Shown here one piece after another: positions 34,590 through 48,000 of a DNA stretch of 64,000 bases (positions within the stretch are counted from its first letter, which is position 1; every line of letters starts with the position of its first letter). Made by a program: the position numbers and the translations under genes. Source of the stretch: Lyophyllum atratum (Eukaryota > Basidiomycota > Agaricomycetes > Agaricales > Lyophyllaceae); the NCBI GenBank assembly GCA_014905825.1, contig JACGCN010000042.1, positions 1 through 64,000 of the forward strand, read 5' to 3'. The notes beneath the pieces are model-generated. The model did no database searches. It worked only from the letters and a program-made list of their open reading frames with translations, and had not been told where the DNA came from.

Positions 34590-36245
34590 CCAATTATTCG
34601 CGAACCCATGCTCTGATGAGATCAAAGATGGTTCGCGAACAAGTCTCTAATCACAAGGACGGCAAATTAGAGGGGGGTTCGCGAATAGGTTCACGAACCT
34701 TCCTTCCCACGACATTTGGGTCGCTCCCGCCAGCCGCATCGCGCCCTCCACGTGCACCGCCACTCAATAAGCTCCGCTCGTCGTCCGATACAGCGATCAA
34801 AAACTTCCTTTTTTGGTCAAAACTTATTTCAACCTTTCAGCCTGATTTCGTCCATCTCCTGTTCCTCTACCTTTGGGGCGGCCTTCAATGGCAGGTGCGG
34901 GGCTGGATGCATTGAATGCATGGTAGGACACAGGTGGTACACAGTAGGACACAGGTGGCACACCGGTAGTACACATCCACCACGAAATTTAAATTCTTGT
35001 AGAATACTGCAGAAAATCAGTCGGGAAGCCTGAGAATATAGTTTCTTTGTATCTGAACACTGTCTGCAAGATTCTATTGGTATGTGGAAAGTGGAATACT
35101 GCAACCTATCAAGCACAGTGGTAGCATACAAGTGGGACGCAACCATCAACAGACTTCGAGATCTCATATGTATTTGTACTCGCGGTCTGCAATAAGTAGT
35201 TGGAAACAGTCGGAAACATGCAAAGTAAAACACAAGTTTTGGGGATTATTTGGAGAGATCCCTTCATATTAATCACTCAACAGACAAAAAATGGGTGGTT
35301 CAGGTTATTTTAATATCTTAATCACCACCAGGTATAATCAACGAAGTACTACGAGCTTCGTCGTCGTTGTTTGCGACCTTGAGGAAGCGTGTGAAATCAT
35401 CTCGGCAACAACCGAGACGCCAATTCGAGTTGCCACGTAACCCACATTCATCCACTACCATCCACCCCACCTCTCCACGCTCGCCCAAATCGAGCCCGGA
35501 ACTTCCTGTAGGTCAGCCCCCGTTGCGCCTTGAAGAAGGTCACTAACCTCCCGTCTTCCCTTATTTCAGCCGATGTCGCAGCTAGTCTTCAGTCTGGACC
35601 AATCCCCGTTGTTAGTGGTCGTCATGGGGTTGTAAGGGCAAGGCTGGGGCGGATCGATGGCAGGAGGAGGGTCCGGAGGGTTCGGCGGCCACGGTTGAAG
35701 GGAGGGATGCTGATGCGCACGAGCACGCAGCCCACGAGGTGTCGTGCTGCTCACGCACGGCATCGTTGGGCGGGGTACGGTTCAATTTTACCAGAAGACG
35801 TCGAGAATGCCGAGAAGGCTGATAGAGGCAGTTTAGACCTTACACACTATAGCTGTAGATATAACTAATACATATAATTTCTACCATGCATCTATCTCTT
35901 GTTCCAGTATCTATGCAGGCAGGAGGGGAGTTCGGGTGTGCCCATACGACGGATCTGAAGCGCGAATGTCTAAAAGGAGTTTGCCCAAATGAGGAAGTGG
36001 CGGCGCCGCCGGTCTGAACAGTGAGCTCGAAGGTAAGAGGGGGGCCTATCCAAATCGGGGTATATAGGCGGGACTGGGTGTGTGAGAAACTGTAGCAGCC
36101 TTCTAAAGCAGAGCAGTATTCGCGAATATCGCCTTCTGACCAGAGGCGATGTTCGCGAAACATTACTCTGAGTTAGAGGCATGTTCGCGAACCCTATCTG
36201 ATGTCATCAGAGTGTGGGTTCGCGAAGTCACGCCAACCACAGGTG
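34579..36245. mobile_element. Non-autonomous DNA element with TTCGCGAA-rich inverted ends
   Basis: It is bounded by the direct repeat TGAACCCC (34571-34578 and 36246-36253), and removing it with one repeat restores the reading frame of the chromovirus. The ends are long imperfect inverted repeats. Each has 18-19 bases, then TTCGCGAACCCA, then CTCTGATGA and ATCA, then GGTTCGCGAACA and CTCTAA. The octamer TTCGCGAA occurs three times at the left end (34597, 34632, 34678) and four times at the right (36119, 36152, 36184, 36219). I found no transposase. An 8-bp duplication would fit a hAT-type element, but the terminal bases (CAGG/CACC) are not a clear hAT match. A short GTAGGACACAGGTGG-type repeat lies inside at about 34922-34975. 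Confidence 0.85.
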
Positions 36246-36450
36246 TGAACCCCCCCTTGTTATGACAGACGACGGACTGATGGAAGCTCTGGTCGAGAAA
36301 ATCGTTGACTCCAGAAAACGCGGGTGGGGTCACCAATATTTAATGAGATACCTCGGGTACGGACCTGAGCACGACCAATGGCTTGCCGGCAAGGAAGTCG
36401 CCAACAACGCCGCGCTGGACGTATGGGAGGCTGAGAATGGTTTGGGTTAA
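36246..36450 (+). pseudogene. Detached chromodomain of the Gypsy integrase
   Basis: The open frame resumes right at the right-hand target repeat and reads MTDDGLMEALVEKIVDSR, then QYLMRYLGYGPEHDQWL and NAALDVWEAENGLG before its stop. This is a chromodomain of the kind that ends fungal chromovirus integrases. The usual W of the KWxGY motif is replaced (RYLGY). It is in the same frame as the polyprotein across the inserted element, so it was its C-terminal domain until the insertion. It has no start codon or promoter of its own that I can see. Confidence 0.85.
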
Positions 36451-36593
36451 TTATGTCTTTCCATTTCTCAATGTCCCTGCCCCGGTAGCTTTCCCACAGG
36501 GTTTTGACGCACCCGCACGAGCAGATTTGTTTTACTTATCATCCCTTTCCCGAGCCCTCTTCAATTCTTACAATACCGGTTCTCATTTTTTTT

Positions 36594-36606
36594 GGGTGGG
36601 GAGGGG
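36594..36606 (+). other. Gypsy polypurine tract
   Basis: The purine-rich run GGGTGGGGAGGGG abuts the first base of the 3' LTR (TGTAATCC), the position of the plus-strand primer in LTR elements. Confidence 0.75.
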
Positions 36607-36793
36607 TGTAATCCTACGGTTACCACATCCGGCATGCCCGACATACGACGTCATCATTTCCGATTCGACTATGGCCCGGTCGTCCCATCGCCCGATTCCG
36701 CCACCACACTCGAGGATTTCCGATTCGACTGGGTAGCCCTTTTCTTATAAAAGGGCGCCAGGATCCTCATGTATCCTTACCTATTCTTTCCCC
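36607..36793 (+). repeat. Gypsy 3' LTR, left part
   Basis: The first 187 bases of the 3' LTR are identical to 29168-29354. It is broken after TCTTTCCCC by the Copia insertion and resumes at 41998. Confidence 0.95.
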
Positions 36794-37092
36794 TGTTAAA
36801 GTTGGAGAACTGTTGGCACACTTGGGTGATAAACGAGTGCTTTATTTCTATGTATATAGACGGCTTATATACTTTTCTAAAAGTAAATTTTCTATGAAAA
36901 TTGTAAGCGAATTAGTAAGTGATTTATAAGTACTTTTCTTGAATGAATAGGAAAACTGTTTTCGACGGTCGGTGTCGAAAACTCGGTACACTAAGAATAG
37001 AAACATGATCGAGATTGATTACCGAGCACGCGGGTCGGCAGACCTCGGTGCGTCATAGTTGAAGCGACCTTTGGCTAAGTCAACTTCCAACA
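36794..37092 (-). repeat. Copia 3' LTR
   Basis: On the minus strand it runs TGTTGGAAG to CTTTAACA, a TG...CA LTR. The inner edge (37093-37100) reads AGGGGGAG on the minus strand, the polypurine tract. Confidence 0.92.
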
Positions 37093-37112
37093 CTCCCCCT
37101 GACGTGGAAAGG

Positions 37113-38376
37113 TCACTTGAGGTTGAGAAGGCCAACCATACGATCGTGGATGATTCGGGGAAGTGGTTTAGTAAATATGTCGGCGGGATTTTCAGTGGTA
37201 GGGATATGGATGATTTCGATGTCTTTCTCCTGGACGCGTTCGCGCACGTAGTGATGTCGAATATCGATGTGTTTTTCACGAGAATGTCCTTTGGTTGATT
37301 GTGCGAGTGCGATGGCCGAGGTGTTGTCAACGCGAATGATAGCGGGTCGTTGTTGTGGTAAGTCGACTTCGGATAGGAAACTATAGATCCATAAAGCTTG
37401 TTGCGCACCCCGAGTAAGGGCCATATATTCGGCTTCGGTGGTGGATAGAGCGACAGTGTTTTGGCGTTTAGAACTCCAGGATACAGCTCCCCCTGCCATC
37501 ATGAAGACATAGCCACCGGTAGATCGGCGGGTGTCCATATCTCCCCCGTAATCTGCGTCGACGTATCCTATAGGCTTGAGATCCCCTTTTCTCGAGTACG
37601 TGAGTTTGTAGTCGAGGGTCCCTTTGATATACCCTAGCACGTGTATAAGTGCGTTCCAGTGAGTCGGTCCAGGTTTCGTTTGAAAACGTGCCAGTAGGCC
37701 GACCGCGTAAGAAAGATCGGGTCGTGTTGCGACCTGTGCCCACATTACCGACCCAAGTACTTCCCGGTAAGGTTTGTTTCGCATAAATGCTATGTCGGAT
37801 TCGGGTTGTGGAGATGGGGTTTCAACTAGTTGGATTCCTGCCGGTAGTGGAGTTTGGTGGGCGTTACAGTCTGTCATCCCGAATCGTTCGAGAACGCGTT
37901 CGAGGTATTTGCGTTGGGAAAGGGATATGGTTCCGGTTTCAAGGTCCCGATCTACGCGCATTCTGAGGACGAAGTTCAAGTCTCCCATGTCCTTCGTTTC
38001 ATATTTGGAACCGAGTTCGTTTTTAGCAATTTTCATGCCTGCGGTAGTCGATGAGATTCCGATAGTGTCGTCCGTGTATGTGTTGGTAATGGTCCTTTCA
38101 TTGTTAATGAGTCTGGATCGGACACAGCTGTCGGCGCGTGATTGATTGTAACCGAGCTTTTTGTAGGCCTCGTTGAGGATATGCCACCAGTCATAACCTC
38201 CTTGCATCATACCGTAAAGGGTTTTGAGGAGAAGGCATACCTTCCCCTCCCCCCCTCGAAGCCCTGGCGGTGGTCGCATGTAGACTACATGTCGGTTGAC
38301 GCTGTTCAGGTATGCGGAAACGAAGTCAATCTGCCACAAGTGCAGACCGAGACTCGCAGCGATGGCGACGGTGATA
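37113..38376 (-). CDS. Copia reverse transcriptase and RNase H (3' part of pol)
   Basis: The frame covers most of the reverse transcriptase and the RNase H. LWQIDFVSAYLNS is the first conserved block, NTYTDDTIGISS carries the catalytic DD, and the tail has DADYGGDMDTRRSTGGYVF, VALSTTEAEYMAL, IRVDNTSAIALAQ and ENPADIFTKPLP. It is separated from the upstream part of pol by a one-base frame change near 38375-38380, inside the run between ESI and ITVAIAAS. As read, it could not be made as part of one polyprotein. Confidence 0.85.
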
Positions 38377-38785
38377 GGATGGATTCGAGACGTACGACGG
38401 CCGCATAGGTCTCATCGTAGTCTTCGCCGTGGATCTGAGTATACCCTTTCGCGACGAGGCGCGCTTTCCGTTTAATGATGTTCCCATCGGCGTCATATTT
38501 GTTGGCATAGACCCACATGCAGCCTATGACTTTCTTGCCCTCGGGTACGTCGGCCTCATCCACTAATCGGAATACCTCCCGTTTCTGCAAAACGTCGAGC
38601 TCGGCTTCCATTGGCGGGACCCAGAGGTCCGGGCGTCGCATCGCCTCCCCGTAATGTTTGGGGACATACGTGTCAGAAGAAACTGCGGAGTCGATAGAAG
38701 TGAGGTAGGCCTGGGCGCTGTCAGCGAGAAGCGCGTGTGGGCGTCTACGATTCGACGCCCAGTCCTCTTTAGCGGCACGCCGCAC
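38377..38785 (-). pseudogene. Copia reverse transcriptase N-terminal segment in a third frame
   Basis: This short segment reads EDWASNRRRPHALLADSAQ, then EVFRLVDEADVPEGKKVIGC, KARLVAKGYTQIHGEDYDET and AAVVRLESI. These are the standard blocks at the beginning of Copia reverse transcriptase. It is shifted by one base against the frame before it (near 38780) and against the one after it (near 38378). Confidence 0.8.
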
Positions 38786-41543
38786 GGGCGCTTTCCTCGT
38801 CTGCCAATGCTTCCCTGGAAGCGACTGCGGCGGCTGAGGGGTTCGCAGTCGTTAGGCGGTCAGAGCGGCGGAGTGGGGCAGGCCCGACTGGACCAGGTGG
38901 GGGCGGGGCCGGGGTGGGATCAGATCTATTTTCGGTAGAGCTATTTTCGGTAGGCGCGGGATCAGGCACCGAGGCATCAGGCACCGGGTGTAATGGCGCA
39001 TCAGTTTCTCGGATGCGTGCCGCGACTGGTTGTTTGGGATGGATTAGGGGGGGCATGGTAGGGTCGATGTCAGGTTCATTCGATCCCAGTAGGTCTTCAT
39101 CTTCGTAGACCGTCAAAGTCCTATGCCCAGTCCCTTCCTCAAATATAACATCTCGACTTGTAATTATCGCTCGATTCTGGCGGTCGTATAATTTGTACCC
39201 GTTTTCCGAGTAGCCGATCATGACATACTTGATCGATCGGTGGTCTAATTTTGAGACGACCAATTCCTCGGGAATCTTGGCGAATGCGTCACATCCGAAG
39301 GGTTGTAAATGTGCGACACTCTGTCGTTTGCCCGTCCATTTCTCTTCGGGGATGATGCCGGGGTGTCTTGATGATGGAAGTCGGTTTCGAAGGTATATGG
39401 TAGTTGCGGCGGCTTCCGCCCAGAGAAACTTCGGGAGTCCGCTATCAGCCAACATGCAACGCACACCTTCTATAACTGTGCGTGTACAACGTTCGACTAG
39501 TCCGTTTTGGCCATGTGCGTAAGGGGTGCTGAATTCTAGAAGGATCCCGTGTTTCTGGCAATATTCACGCCATAGTTCGTTGAACCACTCCCTTCCGGCG
39601 TCTATCCTCACGCATCCCAACTTCTTCCCTGTTTGCCGTTCAGATTCGCGATGGTAGACTTCAAACGCCGTAAGTGTCGTCCGCGCGTCTTTTCTTGTTA
39701 GCCAGAATCCCTTCAGGCGGATAGTTCCCCCATCGCAGCAAAGCATCATGTACAGGGCACCACCCAGGGAAGCCACGCTTGCCGGCCCCCACAGGTCGAT
39801 ATGAACCTTGACATTCGCGTCAGCCTCGGGGATAGCATGTCCATCATATGGCCGAGCGGTATGCTTGCCATATATGCAGTCTTCGCAAACCCCTTTCAAC
39901 TCTTTGTCCCCTGTGAAGTTCAGGCCGTCGACCATATCCTTCTTCGCCAGTTCGCGGATCCCAGTTACGCCTGCGTGGCCGAACCTTCGGTGCCATACCT
40001 CCAAGGGTGCCGGCTTATCCAGGGATCTTGCGACGTTCACATTCCAGGCTATAGTCTTGTTTGTAGCGGCGGCATTTATTAACCGGGCCGTATTTGAAGG
40101 TTGAGGAGGGGCAGCGCTACTGGTCTCGAGGAGATACATGCCACTGGATCCTGTGCCGATCATGAAGAGTCGACCATCAGGGGCGATGAACGCAGCTCGT
40201 CCTCCTGAAAAGTGGACGGAATACCCGGCTTTATCGAACTGTCCGATGGATATGAGGTTGGCGGAAAGGTCGGGGGTGTGAAGAGCGTGTCTGAAGACCA
40301 GTTCAGTCTCCTTTCCATCTACCGTGACAAGTTTCCTAACGGTCCCCTGTCCGAGGATCCTGAATGATCCTCCCTGGTTTGCAGGTTGTCCAGTTCGGGG
40401 TGGATCGTACGCCACATAATCCGTGAAGTCTGCACGATCTATGAAGCAGTGATCACTCGCTCCGGAGTCGGCGTATGTGAGTCGGCGTTTCGATGCCACC
40501 ATAACCGTTGTTTGATTTATGTCCGTGAAGAAGGTCTCCACTGCGTTATCATGTCCCTCAATCATCTCTTCGGGGACGCCCTCTAATTCGGTTGGGGATA
40601 GGTTATAGGCAGGGAGTGTTAGGTCGTCGACGGTGGCCATCAAGGCATAGGTAACGCGGGAGGGGTTGTCTGTGGAGACGTCAGACTGCTTGGTGTCCGC
40701 CACGTTCGCCGTCGTAGCGGGTTTCTTTGCCTCGGGTGTGGTACGTCCTTTATTACGGAAGTGTGCTGGGAATTGACCCTCTTTCCCACCTCCAGGCCAA
40801 TAACAGTTGTCGATAGTGTGGCCAGTTCGGCCACAGTTGGTGTTGGTACATTTAAGGTTCGATCTGTTGGATGTTTTGACCTGGAGAGCGGTCGTCGATG
40901 GGCCTGCTGGTGCGTTCTGTTCTTTGATCCGTTCCCAATGTAGAGTTAATGTAGCAATGGCGTCGGCCGATGTTTTGGCGGCGTACAGGACTGATACGAT
41001 GATGTTCCAGTCTTTTGGAAGTGATGCCAACACGATTGCCTGGAAGGCTTTGTCGTCGATTTTTGCTCCTTTATCTACCGCCGTCATCCACCTTGTGCGT
41101 AGGAGCGTGACATGCTCGGTGAAGTCGCGGTTGTCCGGGAGTTTTGTGTTGCGGAGGGTGCGTTCGGCGAGGGCGGAGGCATTTTCATCGGTCTGACCGT
41201 ATATGGAGGTAAGTGACTTCCATGCTTCTGCGGCCGTACCATCCATCTTTATTCCGTATCCCATGGGATTTTTGCTGTTGTAGGTGATGAGGGCGAGGAC
41301 CCATGCGTCCCTTTTGTTCCATTCGTTGATGGATGGGGTAGAGTCTTCCCAGTCGGTCGCTTCAGGTGGTAGTGTGCCGGTTGGAGGCGCCGTGGGTTTT
41401 GGGATTTTCCCTTCGAGGTACCCGAGGGCGCCACGGAGTTTCGTGGTGATCATGATGCGTCCTTTGAAACCCACGAAGTTCGTTCCGTCGAATTTGTATT
41501 CTTCTGCCCAGATAGGGGGGTTGCTACTGTTATCTTTAGACAT
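38769..41543 (-). CDS. Copia Gag, protease and integrase
   Basis: About 924 residues from ATG 41543. Gag is of the UBN2 type, starting near WAEEYKFDGTNFVGFKGRI, with a zinc knuckle ending NCGRTGHTIDNCYWPGG. Protease has TYADSGASDHCFI. Integrase has the HHCC finger (WHRRFGHAG, CEDCIYGKH) and core residues in VHIDLWGP, IDAGREWFNELW and HGQNGLVERCTRTV. A Pro-rich spacer follows, and the frame ends just after ESARAA, where the reverse transcriptase should begin one base out of phase. The three domains themselves look complete. Confidence 0.9.
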   Translation of the reverse strand: MSKDNSSNPPIWAEEYKFDGTNFVGFKGRIMITTKLRGALGYLEGKIPKPTAPPTGTLPPEATDWEDSTPSINEWNKRDAWVLALITYNSKNPMGYGIKMDGTAAEAWKSLTSIYGQTDENASALAERTLRNTKLPDNRDFTEHVTLLRTRWMTAVDKGAKIDDKAFQAIVLASLPKDWNIIVSVLYAAKTSADAIATLTLHWERIKEQNAPAGPSTTALQVKTSNRSNLKCTNTNCGRTGHTIDNCYWPGGGKEGQFPAHFRNKGRTTPEAKKPATTANVADTKQSDVSTDNPSRVTYALMATVDDLTLPAYNLSPTELEGVPEEMIEGHDNAVETFFTDINQTTVMVASKRRLTYADSGASDHCFIDRADFTDYVAYDPPRTGQPANQGGSFRILGQGTVRKLVTVDGKETELVFRHALHTPDLSANLISIGQFDKAGYSVHFSGGRAAFIAPDGRLFMIGTGSSGMYLLETSSAAPPQPSNTARLINAAATNKTIAWNVNVARSLDKPAPLEVWHRRFGHAGVTGIRELAKKDMVDGLNFTGDKELKGVCEDCIYGKHTARPYDGHAIPEADANVKVHIDLWGPASVASLGGALYMMLCCDGGTIRLKGFWLTRKDARTTLTAFEVYHRESERQTGKKLGCVRIDAGREWFNELWREYCQKHGILLEFSTPYAHGQNGLVERCTRTVIEGVRCMLADSGLPKFLWAEAAATTIYLRNRLPSSRHPGIIPEEKWTGKRQSVAHLQPFGCDAFAKIPEELVVSKLDHRSIKYVMIGYSENGYKLYDRQNRAIITSRDVIFEEGTGHRTLTVYEDEDLLGSNEPDIDPTMPPLIHPKQPVAARIRETDAPLHPVPDASVPDPAPTENSSTENRSDPTPAPPPPGPVGPAPLRRSDRLTTANPSAAAVASREALADEESARAACR

Positions 41544-41679
41544 GTTGTATGTTTGTTGTCGAGGTGTGATGTGTGGTGTTTAATGTGGTGTGTGGTGTTT
41601 TAATGTGGTTAATGTAGTTTTTGTGAAAGTTCGGTGTGAGGTCGTTTTAGAGTGTGCCTTGTAAGCGCTAGCGCAAGCG

Positions 41680-41693
41680 GGAGCCCGATAACC
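41680..41693 (-). other. Copia primer-binding-site candidate
   Basis: Directly inside the Copia 5' LTR the minus strand reads GGTTATCGGGCTCC, resembling the half initiator-tRNA primer sites used by many Copia elements. The tRNA match itself was not checked. Confidence 0.45.
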
Positions 41694-41992
41694 TGTTAAA
41701 GTTGGAGAACTGTTGGCACACTTGGGTGATAAACGAGTGCTGTATTTCTATGTATATAGACGGCTTATATACTTTTCTAAAAGTAAATTTTCTATGAAAA
41801 TTGTAAGCGAATTAGTAAGTGATTTATAAGTACTTTTCTTGAATGAATAGGAAAACTGTTTTCGACGGTCGGCGTCGAAAACTCGGTACACTAAGAATAG
41901 AAACATGATTGAGATTGATTACCGAGCACGCGGGTCGGCAGACCTCGGTGCGTCATAGTTGAAGCGACCTTTGGCTAAGTCAACTTCCAACA
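41694..41992 (-). repeat. Copia 5' LTR
   Basis: It is the same 299-bp length as the other LTR and differs from it at three positions (T/G in GAGTGCTKTAT, T/C in GTCGGYGTCG, C/T in CATGATYGAG). Confidence 0.92.
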
Positions 41993-41997
41993 TCCCC

Positions 41998-42125
41998 CCT
42001 TCTCTCATCACGCACACATCTCGAGATTCACTCATACTCTCGCAATATATCGGAGCATTCGTCTGTTTATATTGGTCCGTATTTCTCAGTGTGCCTACGT
42101 CCCCATATAGGGGGCCAAGACTCCA
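41998..42125 (+). repeat. Gypsy 3' LTR, right part
   Basis: These 128 bases complete the 315-bp 3' LTR. The only difference from the 5' LTR is CATATAGGGGG here against CATATATGGGG at 29461. The target duplication TTTAG follows at 42126. Confidence 0.95.
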
Positions 42126-42130
42126 TTTAG

Positions 42131-44935
<2,805 letters not shown>

Positions 44936-45016
44936 ACTGAGCTTGCATAGTATACAGATGGACAGATCTACAATAACAACACAAACAAAAACGGGGGTGT
45001 ACTCGTTACAAATCAA

Positions 45017-48000
45017 TTACAGCGTTTCCCAACCGCCCGAGTCGAGAGTACTCTCCAGCTTTCGTGCCACTATCGTCGGTATCTGGTGGTTGAGCCAGTT
45101 CTTGCGGACTTCCTCCCAGCGTGCGTAATGTAGGAATTGCCTGCGCCCGCGCCTGAGGATGGGTCAGTGACGAGGAAACACGATATAGAGGCTGCAGCAT
45201 ACCTCATAGAAATATCAATTTCTCCGTGCGCATCGAGGTAAGGCGACTGGCCGAACGTGCCGTTGTTGGCGAAGAGGTATAACAACGAACACCGCTTCAC
45301 GAGGAAGTAGATCCCAATAGTTCCGCCGCACCTATAAACAGCATGTCAACATCCCGAAAGCGCTGATCGTATTACGGGACTTACGTCTGCGTATGCATGT
45401 TGCATTCCCCGCGGTCTCCATAGTCTCTATCAATACAGCAGTTGCTCTGCATACAGCACGTCACGCCGCATAGCAAACAGATCGCAGCATCGTTAGGGAG
45501 CGAGTTGCAACGTGCGCACGTTAGCGCCTTGTCCCGCTGTCCAAAGAGGTCGTCTAGGACCAATGGAAGGCGCGCAAGGCGATACACCGAGGGGAAGTCC
45601 AGCATCACACCACAGTTCAGCTGCGAGGCGGCGTGCGAGTGGCCGTAATGTGCACACCAGCCGGAGAGGGCGTTCTGCAGTGTGTCCTGGTGTGGGAGAT
45701 TTGAGAGCGGGGGGATCCCGAGCATAGTGAGAAGGCGGTTGTATTCTGGCTCGCCGGGGCTGGATGGTGGGGTTGGGAATGCGGAAGGGAGGACAGCCCG
45801 GCAGAGGATGGAGGCCTTTCGGAGGAAGGGGAGGGTGAAAGCGTATAGCAGTTTCTCGATCCTTGCTTCGCCGAACGTTTCGAAGGCAAGGGTGGCAGTG
45901 TGCTCGAAGACAGGGGAGTGTCGCACGACGGACATGAAGAATATGCGCACATCTCCGAAGACGTCTTCATGCGACCGTGAAGGTAGCTGCATGGTGCTGT
46001 AGCTCCGAGTCTTGTTCAGCACATACACCAGACCAATGACAGTGCGAGCTAGGCATGCGTAATATGTCAAGACCAGGACATGCCTCAGAATCTCTGGGGC
46101 GACTGCAGCAGTTTCTACGAGGATGGTGAATGGATCTCTTAGAAGAAGAGGGTACGAGAACGATGTCAAAGATGTCCGACTCCATTCCGGTAGCAGCCTT
46201 TTGATAATAGCTTGCCGGACGGCGTCTCTGCCTTCATCCGGCCGCCCCTGGAAGTTAGTTTTGACTAGCGTTGTCAAGCACGCCAGAACACCTCGGACCA
46301 TTCGCATATGTGACTCGGAGAGGTTGTCCACCATGAGCTGGCCGCGTGAATCGGTGCCTCGCTGGGATGTCTCCAGTGCCGCAATGGTATAACCGAGAAG
46401 CTCTTCAGGGAGGTAGATACCTGCGCCCCGCTCCCCAGCGTCAGGCTCAGGTCGGTCTCGCAGATGCCGCGACTGCTGAGAGAACGATTTCGCGATGACC
46501 ATGACAGTTTCCATCATCCTTATCATCTCTATTCCATCGTCGCGATCGTAGTTCCTTATGGCGTTACTATAGCCAGAGTCTTGGGCGCTCCAGAACGCAA
46601 ACTCTCCGGTCCCATTCCTAAACTGCAATGACTCTAGTAAAGGGTCAGGCTTCGACTTGAGGATGTTGATTCCCGCCGTTCTTATCCAATCTGGGAAGGG
46701 CGTGTCGTTGAGCGTTGTTACAGATGGAGTGGACACCGGGAGGAGGATGTTCCCTAGACTTTTGCATAAAGGACAAATATACTCCTTTCGAGAGATGGTT
46801 TCAGGATGATTTCGCGTTGCCTGTGCACGGTGCCGTGCTCGGATGGAGAGGCTGTATTGATGGAAGCAGTCTAAATGCATCATATGACTGCAAACAGAGG
46901 TGTGAAGACCGAATCGCGTATGGTTTGCGGGGAAGCCGTCGAAGTGGGGCGAAGAAACGTGCTGACGATCGGCGATCTCTGCGGCGGTGGGAGGAAATGC
47001 GAGGGGAGGGGAGGTCAAAGCACGATCCAGCGAGGGCGCCGTTTCGAGCACCTCATTCAAGTATGCGTTGTGACTATTATGGCTGTCAGGATGGCGGCGG
47101 ATGAATCGACTGGCCTGGAGGAAGCCGAGGGCCCCGAACGGCCGGCTTGAATCAACATCCTCCTGGCACACAATACATGTCCCATACGTGATAGCCTGAA
47201 CATGTTCGGCTTCCATGTCATCGTCTTCTTCATCGTCCACATCGTCAAAATTGAATGCAAAGCTTGCTTGCTGCTCCTTCATCTGCTGCATTATAGCCTC
47301 CTGCCTAGCCTTCGCCGCTAGCTTCTTGAGTTCATCGGCATTGGGTACAGAATCGTCCACTTTCTCGATGACTCGGCGTCGACTGCGGACGGCATCTGGA
47401 ACATGGACCTCCATTTGGGTCAGGATCCAGTTGATCCTGGGCCTATAGGACTTGTACTTGTCGTGGTGCTCGAGGGTGCAGATGATGTCGATGAGAGTCT
47501 TCTTGTCTTGGAAGGTTTTGGTGGAGGCTATGTCGCTGAATAGCGCAGCGCGTTCGACAAGTGCCAACATAACCAGGTGGATAGCTTGGTCGAGTATGGC
47601 TTCCGCTGACTGGGGTGCGGACCCAGTGGAATCGGTGATGGTGAGAATGTTGAAGATGGAGTAGAACATGACCTGGAGCAAGGCCTTGGATTCGAAGGCC
47701 GCTGGGATGGTCGAGAAAGGGCCACTGGTGATGCTAAATGGCTTTGGCACCAGAACTGGTTCTTCGACACCAGTTTTCTTCTTCAACCTGCTCCGCAGAA
47801 TATTCTCCACCTCTTCTCTCTTATTCCGCGTGTAGTGGTAGAAGAAAGGATTGACCTCGTCGTAAGCTTCATCTTTCAGCTCGTACACGCCAGATTCAGT
47901 AGCACTTTCCGGGGATTTGAAGTATGCGACCTCCTTCAACATCTTCTCGAAAGAGATATCCTCCACGAGCCGCTCAGCTACGCGCTTCACAAGGTCTGTG

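Larger units (their letters stand above)
36794..41992 (-). mobile_element. Ty1/Copia element inserted in the Gypsy 3' LTR
   Basis: A 5,199-bp element with two 299-bp LTRs (three differences), lying on the minus strand and flanked by the 5-bp duplication TCCCC (36789-36793 and 41993-41997). Removing it with one TCCCC rebuilds the 315-bp Gypsy LTR exactly. It encodes gag, protease, integrase, reverse transcriptase and RNase H in the Copia order, but the frame is broken at two places. Confidence 0.95.
29168..42125 (+). mobile_element. Ty3/Gypsy chromovirus, interrupted by two other elements
   Basis: A complete LTR retrotransposon flanked by the 5-bp duplication TTTAG (29163-29167 and 42126-42130). 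The 5' LTR is 29168-29482 and the 3' LTR is 36607-36793 plus 41998-42125. Both are 315 bp and differ at one base. Without the Copia insertion and its target duplication the element spans about 7.75 kb; without the inner DNA element as well it is about 6.1 kb. It encodes one gag-pol frame plus a chromodomain tail. A polypurine tract stands before the 3' LTR. Confidence 0.95.
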
